From NCBI RefSeq assembly GCF_000372525.1, contig NZ_AQUR01000096.1, positions 62,001 through 126,000 on the forward strand: a stretch of 64,000 bases of DNA, in the 5' to 3' direction. The stretch is from Cupriavidus neocaledonicus (GTDB taxonomy: Bacteria > Pseudomonadota > Gammaproteobacteria > Burkholderiales > Burkholderiaceae). Under the pieces are notes generated by a model. It had not been told where the DNA came from. It saw only the letters and a list, made by a program, of their open reading frames with translations, and did not search any database. Every line of letters begins with the position of its first letter. The first letter of the stretch is position 1. Below are positions 54,289 through 64,000 of this stretch, piece by piece. The position numbers and the translations under genes are program-made.

Positions 54289-54837
54289 TCATGAGCGCGG
54301 CAGCACCGCACGCAGCTCATCCGCGCTGACCCGCCCCATTTTGCGGTACTTCACCGATCCGTCCGGCTGGATGACTACGGTATAAGGCAGGCCGCCGGCA
54401 CTGTTACCGAAATTGCGGGATAGTTCGGTACCGGCAAAGCCGGCTACGGCCAAGGGGTAAGCGACCGGTACCTTTTTGGTGAACTGCTGGATGTTCGCCG
54501 CGGAATCAATACCGATGCCGACAAATTCGACCTGGCGATGCTTGAACTCCTCGTGCAGCGCGGTCAGTTCCGGCATTTCCTCGACGCACGGTCCGCACCA
54601 CGGTGCCCAGAAATTGACCACCACCGTCTTGCCCCGCAACTTGCCCAGGTCCAGCTCGGCTCCGGCGGGATCCGGCAGGCGCGACTGGAACAAGGTTTCG
54701 ACGGCCTGGTCGTTTGCGGGCTTCGGCGAGAACACGAAATGCCCGGCCAGTGCGCCGGCGGCAGAGGCGATCACGGCGACGGCGATCCACAGCCACAGAC
54801 GGGAGCGGCGGACGGGCGGGACGACGGTTTCAGTCAT
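54289..54837 (-). CDS. TlpA-family thiol-disulfide reductase
   Basis: A 182-aa membrane-anchored thioredoxin-fold protein. One N-terminal helix (residues 13-35) would anchor it to the cytoplasmic membrane with the domain in the periplasm. The active site is FWAPWCGPCVEEMPEL with Cys81 and Cys84, followed by the cis-proline segment GLPYTVVIQPDGSVKYRKMG. TlpA/ResA-like proteins reduce disulphides in cytochrome c or copper-centre assembly. It is encoded upstream of aroQ, with which it may be co-transcribed, about 200 bases apart. Confidence 0.88.
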   Translation of the reverse strand: MTETVVPPVRRSRLWLWIAVAVIASAAGALAGHFVFSPKPANDQAVETLFQSRLPDPAGAELDLGKLRGKTVVVNFWAPWCGPCVEEMPELTALHEEFKHRQVEFVGIGIDSAANIQQFTKKVPVAYPLAVAGFAGTELSRNFGNSAGGLPYTVVIQPDGSVKYRKMGRVSADELRAVLPRS

Positions 54838-54870
54838 GGGTGGCTTGACCAGTAGAAGGGAGGGCGGGCT

Positions 54871-55560
54871 TCAGGCGTTGCCGGCGGCGTCGGCGGCATC
54901 GAGCAAGGCCTGCACGGCCTGCGCATCGGCGCGCGCCGCGCGCCCGGAGGCGTCCGTTCGCACTGCGCCGCGTTCATCGACGGCATCATACAGCGCTATA
55001 TGAATGCCGACTGGCGCACCCAGTTCCGCGCGGACCTCGCCCGCCAGCAGCCGCGCCTCGCGGCGGTCGGGCCACTGGCCTTTCCACAGGAAGCTCAGCG
55101 TTTCGACCTCGCCGCGGCCGCCAAAGTGGCGGCTCTCGCTGGTCTCGAAGTCGACACCGGCGTTGATCAGGTGCAGCGCGGCGTCCTTGGCGCTGTCACA
55201 GAAGCATTGCAGATAGATATCGGAGTGTTCGGTGGCGGTGCCGTTGAGCACGGCGCCGACCAGATAGGGCCGGAACGGCGCCAGGTCTTGCATCGCCAGC
55301 ACCGCCAGCCGGCGCAGCAGCGCCAGCACGCGCGGCTGGCTGTCGGCGTGGAACAGCGCCTGGTAGGCGCGCACTTCGGCCTCGACCTGCTCGTTGTCGG
55401 GCAGCCATTCGCCCGGCACGCGCTGCTCGCCCAGCACCTGGCGCGCGGCCTTGCGCTTGGCGGTGGCGTAGTCGGCGCCGTCCTCGGCGATCATGCGGGC
55501 GGCGGCCTGGGCGATTTCCTCGCGCAAGCGGGTGGGGTCAGGGGCGGTACGTCGGTTCAT
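54871..55560 (-). CDS. Conserved hypothetical protein (nucleotidyltransferase-like)
   Basis: A 229-aa soluble protein from ATG 55560. The N-terminus is helical (LREEIAQAAARMIAEDGADY, ATAKRKAARQVLGEQRVPGE). The middle has FRPYLVGAVLNGTATEHSDI, an arrangement reminiscent of nucleotidyltransferase folds (G...G.a...SDid), though the usual second acidic residue is not obvious; YLQCFCDSAKD follows. Homologues lie beside mpl in beta-proteobacteria and are annotated only as hypothetical or UDP-acetylmuramate-linked nucleotidyltransferase-like. It is divergent from mpl. Function unknown. Confidence 0.65.
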   Translation of the reverse strand: MNRRTAPDPTRLREEIAQAAARMIAEDGADYATAKRKAARQVLGEQRVPGEWLPDNEQVEAEVRAYQALFHADSQPRVLALLRRLAVLAMQDLAPFRPYLVGAVLNGTATEHSDIYLQCFCDSAKDAALHLINAGVDFETSESRHFGGRGEVETLSFLWKGQWPDRREARLLAGEVRAELGAPVGIHIALYDAVDERGAVRTDASGRAARADAQAVQALLDAADAAGNA

Positions 55561-55750
55561 GCCCCATGATACCGGAGGCGTCCCCGCACGCGGTGCGCAC
55601 GCTGCCGCAGTGCAGCGAAGGGCGCTGGCGCTCGGGTACAATCGTAGGCTTCCTGCCCGGCCGCCGCCGCGCCACAAGGCTCCACCCAGCCGCCGCGCCG
55701 CCGGGCCCGAATCCCCCACGCCTGCGGGCTTCAAGTCTTTCCGGGAACCC

Positions 55751-57139
55751 ATGCATATTCATATCCTCGGCATCTGCGGCACCTTCATGGGCGGCCTGGC
55801 GGTGCTGGCCAAGCAGGCCGGCCACCGCGTCACCGGCTGCGATGCCAACGTCTACCCGCCGATGAGCACCCAGCTCGAAGCCCAGGGCATCGAACTGATC
55901 GAGGGCTTCGACCCGGCCCAGCTGTCGCTGGAGCCGGACCTGTTCGTGATCGGCAACGTGGTCTCGCGCGGCAATCCGCTGATGGAGGCCATCCTCGACC
56001 GCAACCTGCCTTACGTGTCCGGCCCCCAATGGCTGGGCGAGCACGTGCTGGCGCGCAAGTGGGTCCTGGCGGTGGCCGGCACGCACGGCAAGACCACCAC
56101 CACGTCGATGCTGGCCTGGATCCTCGAAGACGCGGGCTACAACCCCGGGTTCCTGGTGGGCGGGGTGCCGCAGAACTTCGGCATCTCGGCGCGCGTGACC
56201 GAATCGGACTTCTTCGTGATCGAGGCCGACGAGTACGATACGGCGTTTTTCGACAAGCGCAGCAAGTTCGTCCACTACCGTCCGCGCACCGCCATCCTGA
56301 ACAACCTGGAATACGATCACGCCGACATCTTCCCGGATCTGGCCGCGATCGAGACCCAGTTCCATCACCTGGTCCGCACCGTGCCGGGCCAGGGGCGGAT
56401 CGTCGTCAACGGCGTGGAAGCGAGCCTGGCGCGAGTGCTGGAGCGCGGCTGCTGGAGCGAAGTGGAGCAGTTCGGCGTGGGCGACTGGCGCGAGAGCGAC
56501 GCCGCCGGCACCGAGGCGGCGCCAGGCAAGGATGCGTTCGATGTCTGGTTCGGCGACGCCGTCGCCGGCACCGTGGTGTGGGGCCTGCAGGGCACCCACA
56601 ACCGCATGAACGCGCTCGCCGCGATCGCCGCCGCGCGCCATGTCGGGGTGCCGGCCGCGCAGGCGATCGCATCGCTGTCGCGCTTCGCCAACGTCAAGCG
56701 CCGCATGGAAGTGCGCGGCGTGGCCGGCGGCGTCACGGTCTATGACGACTTCGCCCACCATCCCACCGCGATCCAGACCACGCTCGAAGGGCTGCGCCGC
56801 CGTGTCGGCAATGCCCGCATCCTGGCGGTGCTGGAGCCGCGTTCCAACACCATGAAGCTGGGCGTGATGAAGGCGCAGCTGCCGGCCAGCCTGGAGCAGG
56901 CCGACCTGGTGTTCGGCTACGGCGCCCCCGCCGGCAAGGACGCCCTGGGCTGGGACCTGGCCGAAGCGCTGGCGCCGCTGGGCGCCACCGCCACCGCATT
57001 CCAGGACCTCGGCGCGCTGGTGCAGGCGGTGTGCACCGCGGCGCGCCCGGGCGACCATGTGCTGGTGATGAGCAACGGCGGCTTCGGCGGCGTCCACCAG
57101 AAGCTGCTGGACGCGCTGGCCCAGGGCGCGGCGGCCTGA
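55751..57139 (+). CDS. mpl: UDP-N-acetylmuramate:murein tripeptide ligase Mpl
   Basis: A 462-aa Mur-ligase family enzyme that reattaches recycled L-Ala-gamma-D-Glu-mDAP to UDP-MurNAc. The start [20 protein letters not shown] is typical; the P-loop is [18 protein letters not shown]. Substrate and metal segments include [20 protein letters not shown] and [11 protein letters not shown], and the C-terminal part has [19 protein letters not shown]. The -10-like TACAAT at about 55636-55641 may be its promoter. With ampD at 4237 it shows that this organism recycles cell wall peptides. Confidence 0.96.
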   Translation: MHIHILGICGTFMGGLAVLAKQAGHRVTGCDANVYPPMSTQLEAQGIELIEGFDPAQLSLEPDLFVIGNVVSRGNPLMEAILDRNLPYVSGPQWLGEHVLARKWVLAVAGTHGKTTTTSMLAWILEDAGYNPGFLVGGVPQNFGISARVTESDFFVIEADEYDTAFFDKRSKFVHYRPRTAILNNLEYDHADIFPDLAAIETQFHHLVRTVPGQGRIVVNGVEASLARVLERGCWSEVEQFGVGDWRESDAAGTEAAPGKDAFDVWFGDAVAGTVVWGLQGTHNRMNALAAIAAARHVGVPAAQAIASLSRFANVKRRMEVRGVAGGVTVYDDFAHHPTAIQTTLEGLRRRVGNARILAVLEPRSNTMKLGVMKAQLPASLEQADLVFGYGAPAGKDALGWDLAEALAPLGATATAFQDLGALVQAVCTAARPGDHVLVMSNGGFGGVHQKLLDALAQGAAA

Positions 57140-57153
57140 CCGGACCCGACGCC

Positions 57154-57764
57154 ATGCTGCTGTATCTGCACGGATTTCGCTCTTCGCCGCAATCGTTCAA
57201 GGCCCAGCTGGTGCAGGCGCGCATGCGCGAGTGGGGCGTGGGGCGCTATTACGCCTGCCCCACGCTCAATGTCTCGCCGGCGTTGGCCGTGGCCCAGGCG
57301 CAGGCGGCGATCCGCGCCGCGCAAGCCGGCGGCGACCAGGAAATCGCCATCGTCGGCTCGTCGCTGGGCGGCTTCTATGCGCGCTGGCTGGGCGAGCAGC
57401 ACGGCTGCAAGACCGTTTTGCTCAATCCCGCGATCCATCCCTGGACCGACCTGGCAAGCTACCTGGGCGAACAGCCGCTGTGGCACGGCGGCGGCTCGGT
57501 CACGGTCGAACCCCGCCACCTGCAGGAATTGCTGGACCTGCGCGTGGACACCATCACCCGGCCCGAGCGCTACTACCTGATCGCCGCCACCGGCGACGAG
57601 GTGCTGGATTACCGCGAAATGGTCGAGGCCTGCCCCGGCGCGAACATCCGCGTAATCGAAGGCAGCGACCACGGCATCAGCGAATTTGCCGACTACGTCG
57701 ACGATGTGCTCGCCTTCTGCGGCTATGGCCCGGGCGGCAAGGTGCCGGACGGCGCCGGCGTGGC

Positions 57765-57768
<4 letters not shown>
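57154..57768 (+). CDS. YqiA-like alpha/beta-hydrolase esterase
   Basis: A 204-aa hydrolase. It starts [20 protein letters not shown], 14 bases after the mpl stop. The nucleophile elbow is [14 protein letters not shown] with the serine in GSSLGG; the acid is probably the Asp of [12 protein letters not shown] and the base the His of [10 protein letters not shown]. This is the YqiA/YcfP type. E. coli YqiA has esterase activity toward palmitoyl-CoA and p-nitrophenyl esters. The end overlaps the ubiC start (ATGA, 57765-57768). Confidence 0.88.
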
Positions 57769-59167
<1,399 letters not shown>

Positions 59168-59393
59168 GCCCGGGGGCGGCCGGACCGCGGTGCGGTATCA
59201 TGCCAGGTCTCAGGCCGGGTCTTTGCCAGTCACCGGCAGGCCACCGGCAGGCACACGCGCCCCCAGCCGTTGCCGTTCGCACGCTTCGATGGCGGGGTGC
59301 GCGCGGTGGCACCATTTCTCCCACAGGATCCGCTCCAGCGCTGGCCACAGGGCCGCCCGGCGCGGTTCCGCGCATAGTTGAAAGTACCGATCG

Positions 59394-61496
59394 ATGCAGT
59401 TGCTGTTCGAAGAAGGCGGCGAGATCCGCGCCGGCACCGTGCTGAACCAGCAGGGCGAGGCTTACCAGGTGGAGTTGCCGGCCGGCAAGCGCACCAAGGT
59501 CAAGTCGCGCGACGTGCTGCTGCAGTTCGCGCAGCCGTCGGCGCCCGAGCTGGTGCGCCAGACCGGCGACATGGTGGCCGAGATCGACCTGGACTTCCTG
59601 TGGGAATGCGCGCCCGAGGCCGAGTTCGGCTTTGCCGAGCTGGCCGCCGAATACTATGGCGCCGAGCCCGGGGCGGTGCAGCAGGCGGCGCTGGCGATGG
59701 CGCTGCACGGCAACCCGGTGTACTTCCGCCGCAAGGGGCGCGGACGCTACCAGCGCGCGCCCGAAGACCAGCTCAAGGCCGCGCTGGCCGCGCTCGAGCG
59801 CAAGCGCCAGCAGGCGCTGGTGCAGGCCGAATATGAGGAACAGCTGAAGGCGCTGACGCTGCCGGAATCGTTCCGCAACAAGGTGCTGCAGCTGCTGTTC
59901 AAGCCGGACAAGAACAGCCTCGAATACAAGGCCATGGACGCCGCCTGCACCGCGCTCGGCATGTCGCCGATGCGGCTGATGGTGGCCGCCGGCGGCGTCG
60001 CCAGCGCGCGCGCGCTGCACGAGGCCAAGTTCCTCGCCGAGTGCTTCCCCAAGGGCACTGGCTTTCCCGATACCGACGTGCCCGAGCCGCCGGCAGACCT
60101 GCCGTTGGCCGAGGTCGAGGCGTTCTCGATCGACGACGTCACCACCACCGAGATCGACGATGCGCTGTCGGTGACGCAGCTGCCCGACGGCAAGCTGCGC
60201 ATCGGCATCCATATCGCCGCGCCGGCGCTGGGCATCCGCCGCGGCGAGCCGCTCGACGCGATCGCGCGCCAGCGCCTGTCGACCGTTTACTTCCCGGGCG
60301 ACAAGATCACCATGCTGCCCGACCCGGTGGTCGAGCGCTACACGCTGCAGGAAGGCCGGGTCTGCCCGGCGCTGTCGCTGTACGTGACGGTGGACCCGTC
60401 GGTGTGGCTGATCACCGGCAGCGAGACCCGCGCCGAGATGGTGCCCATCGCCGCCAACCTGCGCCACAACCTGCTCGACGACGTCATTACCGAGGCCTCG
60501 CTCGCCGAGGGCACCGGCGAGTATCCGTTCCGCGAGGCGCTGACCCGGCTGTGGCACTTTGCCGGCTACCTGTACGACGAGCGCCAGCGGGCGCGCCTCG
60601 CCAGCGGCCTGCGCCCGGAGACGCACAACCGCGCCGACTTCAATTTCTACCTCGACGAGCAGGCCGACGGCAGCCAGCGTGTGCGCATCGAGCAGCGCAA
60701 GCGCGGCTCGCCGCTCGACAAGATCGTGGCCGAGATGATGATCCTGGCCAACAGTACCTGGGGCAAGCTGCTGGCGGACCACGGCGTGCCGGGCATCTAC
60801 CGCACGCAGAAGGCCTGGGGCATGCATCGCACGCGCATGCAGACCTATCCGGCACCCCATGAAGGGCTGGGCGTGGCGCAGTACGCGTGGAGCACCTCGC
60901 CGCTGCGCCGCTATGTCGACCTGGTCAACCAGTGGCAGATCCTGGCGGTGGCCCAGCACGGCGTGACCGCCAAGCTGGTGGCGCCGTTCAAGCCCAAGGA
61001 CGCCGACCTGCTGGCCGCGGTGGCCGATTTCGAAGGCACCTACGCCGCCTATGCCGACCACCAGTCGACCATGGAGCGCTATTGGTGCCTGCGCTGGCTC
61101 AAGCAGGAAAACCGCGAACGCATGGTGGCCTCCGTGCTCAAGGAAGGCGCGGTGCGCTTTACCGAGATCCCGCTGGTCACGCGCGTGCCCGAGCTGGTGC
61201 AGGCGCAGCGCGGCACCCAGGTGCTGCTGGAGATCGGCGAGACCGACGAGATCACGCTGGAGGTCTCGTGCCGGGTGCTCGAGATCTTTGCCGGTGAAGG
61301 CGAAGTCCCCGAAGAAGAGCTGGAAAGCGACGAGGAAGCCGCTGAAATGTCCGCCGAAGCCGCAGCCGAGGCAGCGGCCGAGGAAGCCGCCGAGCACGCC
61401 GCGGGCGTCGCGGATCCGGAGCCGGGCCAGCCGGGGGGTGACGCCGGCGGCGAGGCGTCGGGCGAGCGCGACACCGGCGCCCCGGCGGCCGGCTGA
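59394..61496 (+). CDS. RNB-domain exoribonuclease (RNase II/R family)
   Basis: A 700-aa 3'-5' exoribonuclease. An N-terminal nucleic-acid-binding part (MQLLFEEGGEIRAGTVLNQQ) is followed by the RNB catalytic domain with the acidic cluster in AFSIDDVTTTEIDDALSVTQ and by LDKIVAEMMILANSTWGKLL. The family signature HxxFTSPIRRY appears in variant form as AYAWSTSPLRRYVDLVNQWQ. An acidic Ala/Glu-rich tail of about 70 residues ends the chain. It lacks the cold-shock domains of RNase R, resembling the shorter RNB proteins of beta-proteobacteria. About 225 bases separate it from the preceding SDR gene. Confidence 0.9.
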   Translation: MQLLFEEGGEIRAGTVLNQQGEAYQVELPAGKRTKVKSRDVLLQFAQPSAPELVRQTGDMVAEIDLDFLWECAPEAEFGFAELAAEYYGAEPGAVQQAALAMALHGNPVYFRRKGRGRYQRAPEDQLKAALAALERKRQQALVQAEYEEQLKALTLPESFRNKVLQLLFKPDKNSLEYKAMDAACTALGMSPMRLMVAAGGVASARALHEAKFLAECFPKGTGFPDTDVPEPPADLPLAEVEAFSIDDVTTTEIDDALSVTQLPDGKLRIGIHIAAPALGIRRGEPLDAIARQRLSTVYFPGDKITMLPDPVVERYTLQEGRVCPALSLYVTVDPSVWLITGSETRAEMVPIAANLRHNLLDDVITEASLAEGTGEYPFREALTRLWHFAGYLYDERQRARLASGLRPETHNRADFNFYLDEQADGSQRVRIEQRKRGSPLDKIVAEMMILANSTWGKLLADHGVPGIYRTQKAWGMHRTRMQTYPAPHEGLGVAQYAWSTSPLRRYVDLVNQWQILAVAQHGVTAKLVAPFKPKDADLLAAVADFEGTYAAYADHQSTMERYWCLRWLKQENRERMVASVLKEGAVRFTEIPLVTRVPELVQAQRGTQVLLEIGETDEITLEVSCRVLEIFAGEGEVPEEELESDEEAAEMSAEAAAEAAAEEAAEHAAGVADPEPGQPGGDAGGEASGERDTGAPAAG

Positions 61497-61632
61497 AGCC
61501 TTCGGAAATCCGCGGGGCTCCCTTACAATGCGGGTCGGGTCCAGTCGGACCCGCGGGCCCGCGGGCCCGCTCTGCCAGACCGGCACCGGCCGGTGCCGCC
61601 GCGGTTGTCTGCCGAGCCCTCATCCATCCATC

Positions 61633-62565
61633 GTGAACGCCACTCTTGCCGCTTCCCGCCCCTGGTGGCATGCCAGGTGGCAAAACAGCAGTATGCTGGC
61701 CCGGGCGCTGGCCATTTCCGTGGCCGTGCACGCGCTGCTGCTGATGGTGCGGGTGGCCGCGCCGGAAGTGTTCGAGATCAAGCGCAGCGATGCCGCGCTC
61801 GACGTGGTGCTGGTCAATGCCAAGTCGGCGCAGAAGCCGCGCAACCCGACCGCTTTGGCGCAGGCCAACCTCGACGGCGGTGGTGACCATGACCGGCAGC
61901 GCGCCACCACGCCGCTGCCGGCACAGACCCTGACGCAGGAGGGCGAGCTGGTGCGCCAGGTGCAGCGCCGCGTCGAGCAGCTGGAACAGGAGCAGCAGCG
62001 CCTGCTGACCCAGGCGCGCGAGGCCGCGCCTGCGGTGCGCAACCAGCCGCTCAAGCCCGGCGAGAAGCGCCAGGACACGCCGCTGCGCGGCCAGGACGAG
62101 CGCACCTCGGCCGACGAGATGGCCAGGCTGGAAGCCGAGATCGGCCGCAACCTGGAACATTACGCCAAGCGGCCCAAGCGTTTCCAGCTGACCGCCACCA
62201 GCGCGCAGGCGGTCGACTACGCGCAGTACTACGACCGGCTGCGCCGCAAGATCGAGGCGCGCGGCACCACGGATTTCCCGCAACGCAACGGCAAGCCGCT
62301 CTACGGCCAGCTGATCCTGGTGATCAACGTCAACCGGCAGGGCAAGCTCGGCTACAACCGCGATGGCTATAACGTCGATGCCATCGACGTAGTCAAGAGC
62401 TCGGGCGATCCCGCGCTGGACCGCCAGGCGGTGGCGATCGTGCGCGCGGCCGCGCCGTTCGGCGCCTTTACCGCGGAGATGTCGGCGCGCCAGGACATCC
62501 TCGAAGTCATATCCACTTTCAAGTTTTCGCGCAGCGGGCTGGAAACCCGCTTGCAGGCACGCTGA
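61633..62565 (+). CDS. TonB-family energy transducer-like protein
   Basis: A 310-aa protein with a GTG start at 61633 (an ATG at 61693 would give 290 aa). One membrane helix (about residues 20-37, ARALAISVAVHALLLMVRVA) anchors it. A periplasmic coiled-coil segment follows (ELVRQVQRRVEQLEQEQQRL region) and then a TonB C-terminal domain with LYGQLILVINVNRQGKLGYN and SSGDPALDRQAVAIVRAAAP. It differs from classical TonB by the coiled coil and the lack of a proline-rich spacer, so it may belong to another TonB-like group. Its stop overlaps the aroE start (TGATG). Confidence 0.82.
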   Translation: MNATLAASRPWWHARWQNSSMLARALAISVAVHALLLMVRVAAPEVFEIKRSDAALDVVLVNAKSAQKPRNPTALAQANLDGGGDHDRQRATTPLPAQTLTQEGELVRQVQRRVEQLEQEQQRLLTQAREAAPAVRNQPLKPGEKRQDTPLRGQDERTSADEMARLEAEIGRNLEHYAKRPKRFQLTATSAQAVDYAQYYDRLRRKIEARGTTDFPQRNGKPLYGQLILVINVNRQGKLGYNRDGYNVDAIDVVKSSGDPALDRQAVAIVRAAAPFGAFTAEMSARQDILEVISTFKFSRSGLETRLQAR

Positions 62566-63452
62566 TGACATCCACTGATCCTTCCCAAGCCAGCGCCGAC
62601 CGCTATGTGGTGATCGGCAACCCGGTCGCGCACAGCCGCTCGCCCGCGATCCACGCCGCCTTCGCGCGCCAGACCGGCGAGGCCGTGCAATATGACCGCC
62701 TGGAGGCGCCGCTGGACGGGTTTGCCGACACCGTGCGCCAGTTCTTCGCCGACGGAGGCTACGGCTGCAACGTGACCGTGCCGTTCAAGCTCGAAGCCTA
62801 TGACCTGGCCGACCGCCTGACCGAGCGCGCCGAGGCCGCCGGCGCGGTCAATACGCTGTGGATCGAAGAGGGGTTGATCCATGGCGACAACACCGACGGC
62901 ATCGGCCTGGTGCGCGATATCCAGGACAACCTCGACACCCTGATCGAGGGCAAGCGCGTGCTGCTGCTGGGCGCCGGCGGCGCGGCGATGGGCGCGATGC
63001 TGCCGCTGGTCGAATGCCGGCCTTCGCGCATCGTGGTGGCCAACCGCACCGCGTCGCGCGCCAGCGACATGCTCGAAGAATTTGTCGAGGCAGCCGACCA
63101 GTATGGCGTCGAGCTGTGGGGCGGCGGCCTCGACGCGCTCGAGGGCCTGTCCGAGGATGAAGCCGTCGACGTGGTGATCAATGCCTCGTCCAGCAGCCTG
63201 CAGGGCGAGGTGCCGCCGGTGCCGGAGTTCCTGCTGGGCGAGGGCGTGCTGGCCTACGACATGATGTACGGCGCCGAGCCTACCGTGTTCCTGCAGTTCG
63301 CCGCACGCTGCGGCGCGCGCGTGAGCGACGGGCTGGGCATGCTGGTCGAGCAGGCCGCCGAGGCCTTCTATATCTGGCGCGGCGTGCGGCCCCGTACCGC
63401 GCCCGTGCTGGCCGAGCTGCGCGCCGCGCTGCAGGCCGAACGCAAGGGCTGA
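62565..63452 (+). CDS. aroE: Shikimate dehydrogenase
   Basis: A 295-aa NADP-dependent enzyme that reduces 3-dehydroshikimate. Substrate-binding motifs: [20 protein letters not shown] near the N-terminus, [15 protein letters not shown] with the catalytic Lys, and GDNTDGIGL with the catalytic Asp. The nucleotide-binding loop is [14 protein letters not shown] and ANRTASRA supports NADP. The C-terminus has [20 protein letters not shown]. The start overlaps the preceding stop. mtgA follows after 17 bases, in the order usual for beta-proteobacteria. Confidence 0.96.
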   Translation: MTSTDPSQASADRYVVIGNPVAHSRSPAIHAAFARQTGEAVQYDRLEAPLDGFADTVRQFFADGGYGCNVTVPFKLEAYDLADRLTERAEAAGAVNTLWIEEGLIHGDNTDGIGLVRDIQDNLDTLIEGKRVLLLGAGGAAMGAMLPLVECRPSRIVVANRTASRASDMLEEFVEAADQYGVELWGGGLDALEGLSEDEAVDVVINASSSSLQGEVPPVPEFLLGEGVLAYDMMYGAEPTVFLQFAARCGARVSDGLGMLVEQAAEAFYIWRGVRPRTAPVLAELRAALQAERKG

Positions 63453-63469
63453 CCGGGGCGCCGCCAGCC

Positions 63470-64000
63470 GTGGCCAACCGCAACCGCACGGCCAGTGCCG
63501 CCCGCACCCACGCGGCGCCGGCGCGCGCCGTCTTCAATCCGGTGCGCTGGCTCGGCTACCTGCTGGGCTGCGTGGTTGCCGGCGTGGTGGCGATGCAACT
63601 GTACTTCTTCGTGCAGATCGCCAGCTGGCAGTATCTCAATCCCAGCACCACTACCTTCATGCGCGCCGAGCGCTGGCGCCTGTGCGGCATCAATGTATGG
63701 AGCTGCGGCCTGGACCGGCAGTGGGTGCCGTACGACCGTATCTCGCGCAACCTCAAGCGCGCGGTGATCGCCAGCGAGGATGCCGACTTCGTCAACCACC
63801 CCGGCTATGAGCTCGATGCCATGCTGGATGCCTGGGAGCGCAACAAGAAGCGCGGGCGCATCGTGCGCGGCGGCTCGACCATCACGCAGCAGCTGGCCAA
63901 GAACCTGTTCCTGTCGTCCGAGCAGCATTACCTGCGCAAGGGCCAGGAACTCGCCATCACGTGGATGCTCGAGTTCTGGCTGGACAAGCAGCGCATCTAC
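63470..64000 (+). CDS. mtgA: Monofunctional biosynthetic peptidoglycan transglycosylase, 5' part
   Basis: The first 177 codons, cut by the right window edge. GTG 63470 is the likely start. A membrane helix (about residues 30-50, [20 protein letters not shown]) precedes the GT51 domain: [20 protein letters not shown] with the catalytic Glu, [20 protein letters not shown] and the [17 protein letters not shown] segment. It polymerises lipid II into glycan strands. The rest of the domain, about 65 residues, is beyond the window. Confidence 0.93.
   Translation, partial: MANRNRTASAARTHAAPARAVFNPVRWLGYLLGCVVAGVVAMQLYFFVQIASWQYLNPSTTTFMRAERWRLCGINVWSCGLDRQWVPYDRISRNLKRAVIASEDADFVNHPGYELDAMLDAWERNKKRGRIVRGGSTITQQLAKNLFLSSEQHYLRKGQELAITWMLEFWLDKQRIY

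Overview
The window looks like chromosomal DNA of a high-GC beta-proteobacterium of the Burkholderiales, most likely Cupriavidus or a close Ralstonia relative. The basis is gene order (pilS/pilR-ampD-nrdAB; tlpA-aroQ-accB-accC-prmA; mpl-yqiA-ubiC-fabG; rnb-tonB-aroE-mtgA), the orphan Bug/TctC binding proteins, and a lysine/alanine-rich H1-like protein ending in WPFPTGNRP. This is an inference from content; no database was searched.

Left core (1-9.66 kb): the tail of a cytochrome c assembly-type membrane protein, a PP0621-like small protein, a PilS/PilR-type two-component pair, ampD, and the aerobic ribonucleotide reductase genes nrdA and nrdB. Two NrdR boxes and a 19-bp inverted repeat precede nrdA, and a strong terminator follows nrdB.

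Accessory island (about 9.66-25.6 kb): lower GC and different codon use. It holds (a) a tightly overlapping ubiquitin-like operon of a one-domain multiubiquitin-family protein, a ThiF/E1 protein with an N-terminal DUF6791-type extension, and a DUF6527-type zinc protein; (b) a very large NERD nuclease-pseudokinase-kinase-SF1 helicase protein with an unrecognised 509-aa partner, resembling PglW and Mokosh-type defence proteins and carrying an apparent frameshift near its 3' end; (c) a SymE-like toxin and an M81 (MlrC-like) metallopeptidase; and (d) a type VI secretion cargo module of PAAR, DUF4123 adaptor, a small protein, a Tox-REase-5 effector, three tandem Imm52 immunity genes and the remnant of a fourth. 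IS3-family and immunity-gene fragments mark gene turnover. (a) and (b) are the best candidates for undescribed or poorly described systems.

Middle region (25.8-46.8 kb): a LysR-Bug-CaiB-enoyl-CoA hydratase operon, a GNAT acetyltransferase, a chemoreceptor behind a textbook sigma-28 promoter, a small toxin-antitoxin-like pair with a palindromic operator, a chemoreceptor fragment, a second Bug protein, a thioesterase, rdgC, two lipoproteins, an aldo/keto reductase, a GntP permease, a tautomerase/LysR divergent pair, a TonB-dependent siderophore receptor with a candidate Fur box, a DUF2147 protein, a GCGCGC-rich gene-poor stretch of about 0.75 kb, and the H1-like gene with a long leader and a string of hairpins downstream.

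Right core (46.8-64 kb): housekeeping genes. The minus-strand block runs tlpA-aroQ-accB-accC-prmA-DUF3426-tpx-PfkB kinase-glycine-zipper lipoprotein. The plus-strand block runs mpl-yqiA-ubiC-SDR, then an RNB exoribonuclease, a TonB-family protein, aroE and the start of mtgA, which is cut by the window end.
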